Part shown: positions 61,245 to 64,000 of the stretch, piece after piece | Layout: every line of letters starts with the position of its first letter | Position numbering within the stretch: the first letter of the stretch is position 1 | Origin: a bacterium | Lineage (GTDB): Bacteria > Myxococcota_A > Bradymonadia > UBA7976 > UBA1532 | Reading direction: 5' to 3' | NCBI GenBank assembly: GCA_030426085.1 | Contig: JAUHYW010000013.1 | Span: 67,074 to 131,073, forward strand | Length of the DNA: 64,000 nt | The notes under the pieces: model-generated | What the model was told of the DNA's origin: nothing | Seen by the model: only the letters and a program-made list of their open reading frames with translations | Databases searched by the model: none | Made by a program: the position numbers and the translations under genes

Positions 61245-62200
61245 CGGTCGCCATCCTCCCAGAAGTCGAAGAAGTTGAACCAGTTGTCGGGGGCTTGTCG
61301 GGCGTAGTGCTCGAGCCGGACCGCGAAGCGCCCGACCCATTCAACGAGCGCCTCCTGCCGGCGGCCACGGGGCAGCTCGATCCGCTCGGCGAACGGCTCG
61401 CAGTGCAGGTCGTAGCGGTTCGGTTCACGGTACAGGCCGAAGACCAGATACACCGGGCAGCGCAGCATCGAGGCCAGCAGCAGCGGGCCGGTCGGGAAGC
61501 GGGCCGGCGCGCCCATGAACGGCACGGTGACGCTCTTGTCGTTGATGCCGACCCGGTCGCCGAGGATGGCGATCAGCCCGCCTTCTTCGACCCGCTCGCG
61601 CACGGTCAGGGCGAAGCCGACCGGGTCCTGCCCGGTGTGGATGACCCGCCCGGCCATGTGGGGGTCGATCTTCTCGAGCAGGGCGTTGATCATCCGGGCG
61701 TTTTCGAAGTGGCCGACGATGTACAGCGGCAGCCGCTCGTCACGGGCCCCGGCCCGCATGGCCTCGAAGCTGCCGAGGTGGGCCCCGAGCAGCACCGCGC
61801 CCTGGCCGTCGCGCACCAGCTCGTCGAGGTGGTGGTCACCGGTGCGGGTCACCTCGAACGCGTCGATCGCGCCTTGCAGCAGGTAGATGCGGTCGAGAGC
61901 CACCTGGGCGAAGCGGAAGACGTGGGCCCGCACCTCGCGCTTCGACGGCGGGCGGCCGTGCACCCGGGTCAGCCAGTCCCGCGAGGCCCGGGCGGCGTCG
62001 GCGTCGAAGGTGGCGTAGTACAGGGCGAGCAGGCGCACGAGCTGGCGGGTCGGCCAGCGCCCGAACAGCTTCGCCAGGCGGAACATGAGCCGCACGCTCC
62101 ACAGCGCGCCCCGCTCGCGCTGGCTCAGCCAGCCGGCCTCGCGCTCGGCGGGCGGCTGCTCGGCGGGCGGCTGCTCGGGGGTCGGGGCCGCGACGCTCAT
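61241..62200 (-). CDS. LpxL/lauroyl-acyltransferase-like enzyme
   Basis: 319 aa from the ATG at 62200. After a Pro/Glu-rich start, residues 25 onwards follow the LpxL family; HLGSFE contains the HxxxxE catalytic pair and LIAILGDRVG and PVYLVFGLYRE follow. In aryl-polyene clusters this acyltransferase is thought to attach the polyene to a lipid anchor. Its start overlaps the glycosyltransferase stop by 4 bp. Confidence 0.9.
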   Translation of the reverse strand: MSVAAPTPEQPPAEQPPAEREAGWLSQRERGALWSVRLMFRLAKLFGRWPTRQLVRLLALYYATFDADAARASRDWLTRVHGRPPSKREVRAHVFRFAQVALDRIYLLQGAIDAFEVTRTGDHHLDELVRDGQGAVLLGAHLGSFEAMRAGARDERLPLYIVGHFENARMINALLEKIDPHMAGRVIHTGQDPVGFALTVRERVEEGGLIAILGDRVGINDKSVTVPFMGAPARFPTGPLLLASMLRCPVYLVFGLYREPNRYDLHCEPFAERIELPRGRRQEALVEWVGRFAVRLEHYARQAPDNWFNFFDFWEDGDR

Positions 62201-62958
62201 CGCACGATCCGCAGTTTACGCAGGCACCAGCGCATACTGGCCGCCGAGCAGATGCGGGCGTGCATCAGCCCCAGGCGCAGGTTGTCGCCGAAGACCTTGA
62301 AGTGGGAGACCCCGCCCTCTTCTTCGGCGAGGTAGCGCACGCCCACCGGCAGGTTGACCACCGGCACCCCGGCCCGGGCCATGCGCACCGCGATCTCGAC
62401 GTCGAAGTCCATCCGATCGCCCCGGGCGCCGACGGCCAGGGTGCGCTCGACCGGGTAGACCCGGAAGCCGACCATGGCGTCGGTGATGGTGCCCTTGCCG
62501 GTCTCGAGGTCGACCCAGAAGGTCGTGATGCGGCGGGCGCTGAGCCGCACCGCGGGCACGGTGGTGTCGTATTCGGGGTAGCCCAGCACCAGCGCGTCGG
62601 GGCGCTCGCGGGCGGCCTCGATGAAGGCCGGGGCCCGCTCCAGGGCGTGCTGGCCGTCGGCGTCGACCTGGAGGGCGTGGGTGAAGCCGCGGGTCTGCGC
62701 CTCGGCCAGCCCGGTCTTGACCGCCGCGCCCTTGCCCCCGTTCTGCGGCCGGTGCACGACCACCACCCCCGCCGGATCGGCCAGCGCGGCGCACGCCGCC
62801 CGCCCCTCGGGGCCGCTGGCGTCGTCGACGACGATGACCGCCTCGACGTGGGGCCGCAGCGCGGCGACGACCGCGCCCACGGTCAGCGGGTTCTCGTAGG
62901 TCGGCACGACCGCGCACACCCGGAGCGGCGCGGCGCCCGTCTCGTCGGCGGCGCTCAC
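62197..62958 (-). CDS. Family 2 glycosyltransferase
   Basis: 253 aa from a GTG at 62958 overlapping the upstream stop (GTGA). GT-A fold with VVPTYENPLTVGAVV at the start, VIVVDDASG, NGGKGAAVKTGL and the metal-binding QVDADGQH. No membrane helix is evident. Aryl-polyene clusters usually carry one such enzyme. It may add a sugar to the lipid anchor or resemble dolichol-phosphate mannosyltransferase. Confidence 0.9.
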   Translation of the reverse strand: MSAADETGAAPLRVCAVVPTYENPLTVGAVVAALRPHVEAVIVVDDASGPEGRAACAALADPAGVVVVHRPQNGGKGAAVKTGLAEAQTRGFTHALQVDADGQHALERAPAFIEAARERPDALVLGYPEYDTTVPAVRLSARRITTFWVDLETGKGTITDAMVGFRVYPVERTLAVGARGDRMDFDVEIAVRMARAGVPVVNLPVGVRYLAEEEGGVSHFKVFGDNLRLGLMHARICSAASMRWCLRKLRIVR

Positions 62959-64000
62959 CGCTCGGCCGGGGCGCAGACGAGGCGGCCGCTGGAGCACAGC
63001 GCCTCGCGGCAGGTGATGCGGAAGTCGAGCCGCCCCCGGGGGCCGGGGGTCAGCGTCAGCAGAAGCGGGTCGCCGGGCTCGATCCGGGCGAGGAACTTGA
63101 GCCGGTCGACCCGGGTGATGCGCCCGGTGAGCAGGCCCGCCTGCCGGGCGTAGTCGACCACCAGCGACCGCACCTGCACCGCGCCGGCCAGGATCGGGTG
63201 GCCCACGAAGTGACCCTTGAACCAGCCGTAGTCGGTCGGGATCTCGGTGCGCGCCCGGTGGGCGTCGCCCTCGCGCTCGAGCGGCTGCCAGGTCAGCGTC
63301 CACCGCCCGGCGGACCGCCGCTGGGCGTCGAACAGCGCCAGCACCCGGTCCCGCTGGAGCTTGCCGTTGTCCTCCCGGGGCAGGGCATCGACCAGCGCGA
63401 AGCGGCGGGGCAGCGTCGAGGCCTCGAAGCGGTCGCGCAGCCGGACCTTCAGCTCGGCCTCACCCACCGCCCGATCGGCGACCGCGACCGCGGCCCACAG
63501 CGCCTGCCCCCGGCCGGAGGGGTCGGGGCGGGCGAGCACCGTGGCGTCGGTCACCCCGTCGAGGCCGAGCAGCCACGCCTCCATGCCCAGCAGCGAGACC
63601 CGCCGGCCGCCGATCTTGACGACGTCGTCGGCCCGGCCGAGGTGGGTGAAGGTGCCGTCGTCTTCGAAGCGCACCCGGTCCTGGGTCCGCATGGCCCCGT
63701 CGGGGCTGCCGTGCGGCGAGCGGACCCACAGGTGCCCGTCCCGGGCCTCGACCGCGACCCCCGGCAGGGCCCGCCACCGGGCGCCGGCGGCGCGCTGACG
63801 CCAGGCGACGCCCCCGGTCTCGGACGAGCCGAGCAGTTCGGTGATCGGGACCCCCTGCCGCTCGGCGAAGCGCAGCGCGCTGACCTCGGGCAGCGGCGCG
63901 GTCGAGCTGAAGACCCGCTTCAGGCCGCCGAGGCGCCCCGGCTCCAGCTCGGCGAGCGCCCGGACGTGGGCCGGCACGGTCACCAGGACGTCGGCCCGCT
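62955..64000 (-). CDS. AMP-dependent acyl ligase fused to ApeI/FabZ-like dehydratase (partial, runs off right edge)
   Basis: The frame is open through base 64000, so the N-terminus is missing; about 348 codons are present. The ANL ligase C-terminal part shows TELLGSSETGGVAWRQ, GRADDVVKIGGRRVSLLGME, and REDNGKLQRD with the adenylation lysine. From about 120 residues before the end a hot-dog domain begins, with YGWFKGHFVGHPILAGAVQV, the motif of ApeI/FabZ-type dehydratases. Ligase and dehydratase are separate in E. coli aryl-polyene clusters but fused here. The enzyme would activate the aryl starter or intermediate and dehydrate the growing chain. Confidence 0.88.
   Translation of the reverse strand, partial: RADVLVTVPAHVRALAELEPGRLGGLKRVFSSTAPLPEVSALRFAERQGVPITELLGSSETGGVAWRQRAAGARWRALPGVAVEARDGHLWVRSPHGSPDGAMRTQDRVRFEDDGTFTHLGRADDVVKIGGRRVSLLGMEAWLLGLDGVTDATVLARPDPSGRGQALWAAVAVADRAVGEAELKVRLRDRFEASTLPRRFALVDALPREDNGKLQRDRVLALFDAQRRSAGRWTLTWQPLEREGDAHRARTEIPTDYGWFKGHFVGHPILAGAVQVRSLVVDYARQAGLLTGRITRVDRLKFLARIEPGDPLLLTLTPGPRGRLDFRITCREALCSSGRLVCAPAER

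Overview
The window is very GC-rich (roughly 70% or more by eye) and densely coded. It has many Asp/Gly/Cys-rich secreted lipoproteins built from repeats, MopE-type CNGxDDDCDG repeats, a TIGR04551-like outer-membrane protein and a myxobacterial-type LexA box at imuA. Together these suggest a myxobacterium-like chromosome (Myxococcota or a close deltaproteobacterial relative, such as the Bradymonadales). This is inferred from gene content only; no rRNA, tRNA or CRISPR was seen. Start codons are often GTG, and neighbouring genes often overlap as ATGA, GTGA or TGATG, which implies translational coupling.

Layout. 1-1851 (minus): imuA-imuB mutagenesis operon, cut by the left edge. 2121-8159 (plus): two large repeat-built exported proteins. 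8172-12498 (minus): polyphosphate kinase, then an unknown protein coupled to a double-GNAT acetyltransferase. 12678-15547 (plus): a tight four-gene operon (membrane protein, MBL-like protein, VOC protein, ATP-grasp ligase). 15560-18121: orphan solute-binding protein, DUF3105 lipoprotein, small outer-membrane protein. 18379-20433: an accessory patch with an M23 peptidase remnant, an AbiEii-like nucleotidyltransferase with a small partner, and a lower-GC unknown membrane protein. 20662-29062 (minus): two giant Ca-binding or MopE-type lipoproteins. 29118-32735: RecC without recB or recD. 32936-33814: Cys-rich lipoprotein.

33924-38850 looks like an island: a DUF4157 (eCIS-type) toxin/effector with a possible amidoligase-like domain, a 0.9 kb gene-free palindromic element between perfect 31-bp direct repeats, and a heme-oxygenase-like diiron enzyme beside a GNAT protein. 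Then come a MATE exporter, a HEAT-repeat protein coupled to an FGE-fold lipoprotein, an MlaE/MCE lipid-transport pair whose MCE protein appears fused to a beta-barrel, TrkA-TrkH potassium uptake, an OPT transporter, a TIGR04551-like porin-like protein, argH, an alpha/beta hydrolase and a lipoprotein.

55628-64000 (minus) is the distal half of an aryl-polyene-type biosynthetic operon. In transcription order it encodes an AMP-ligase/dehydratase fusion, glycosyltransferase, LpxL-like acyltransferase, ammonia lyase, thioesterase, LolA-like carrier, MMPL exporter and DUF3261-like lipoprotein, all overlapping by a few bases. The ammonia lyase would supply the aryl-acrylate starter, the ligase/dehydratase would activate and process it, the acyltransferase would attach the product to lipid, and the LolA/MMPL/lipoprotein set would deliver it to the outer membrane. 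The ketosynthases and carrier proteins should lie beyond the right edge.
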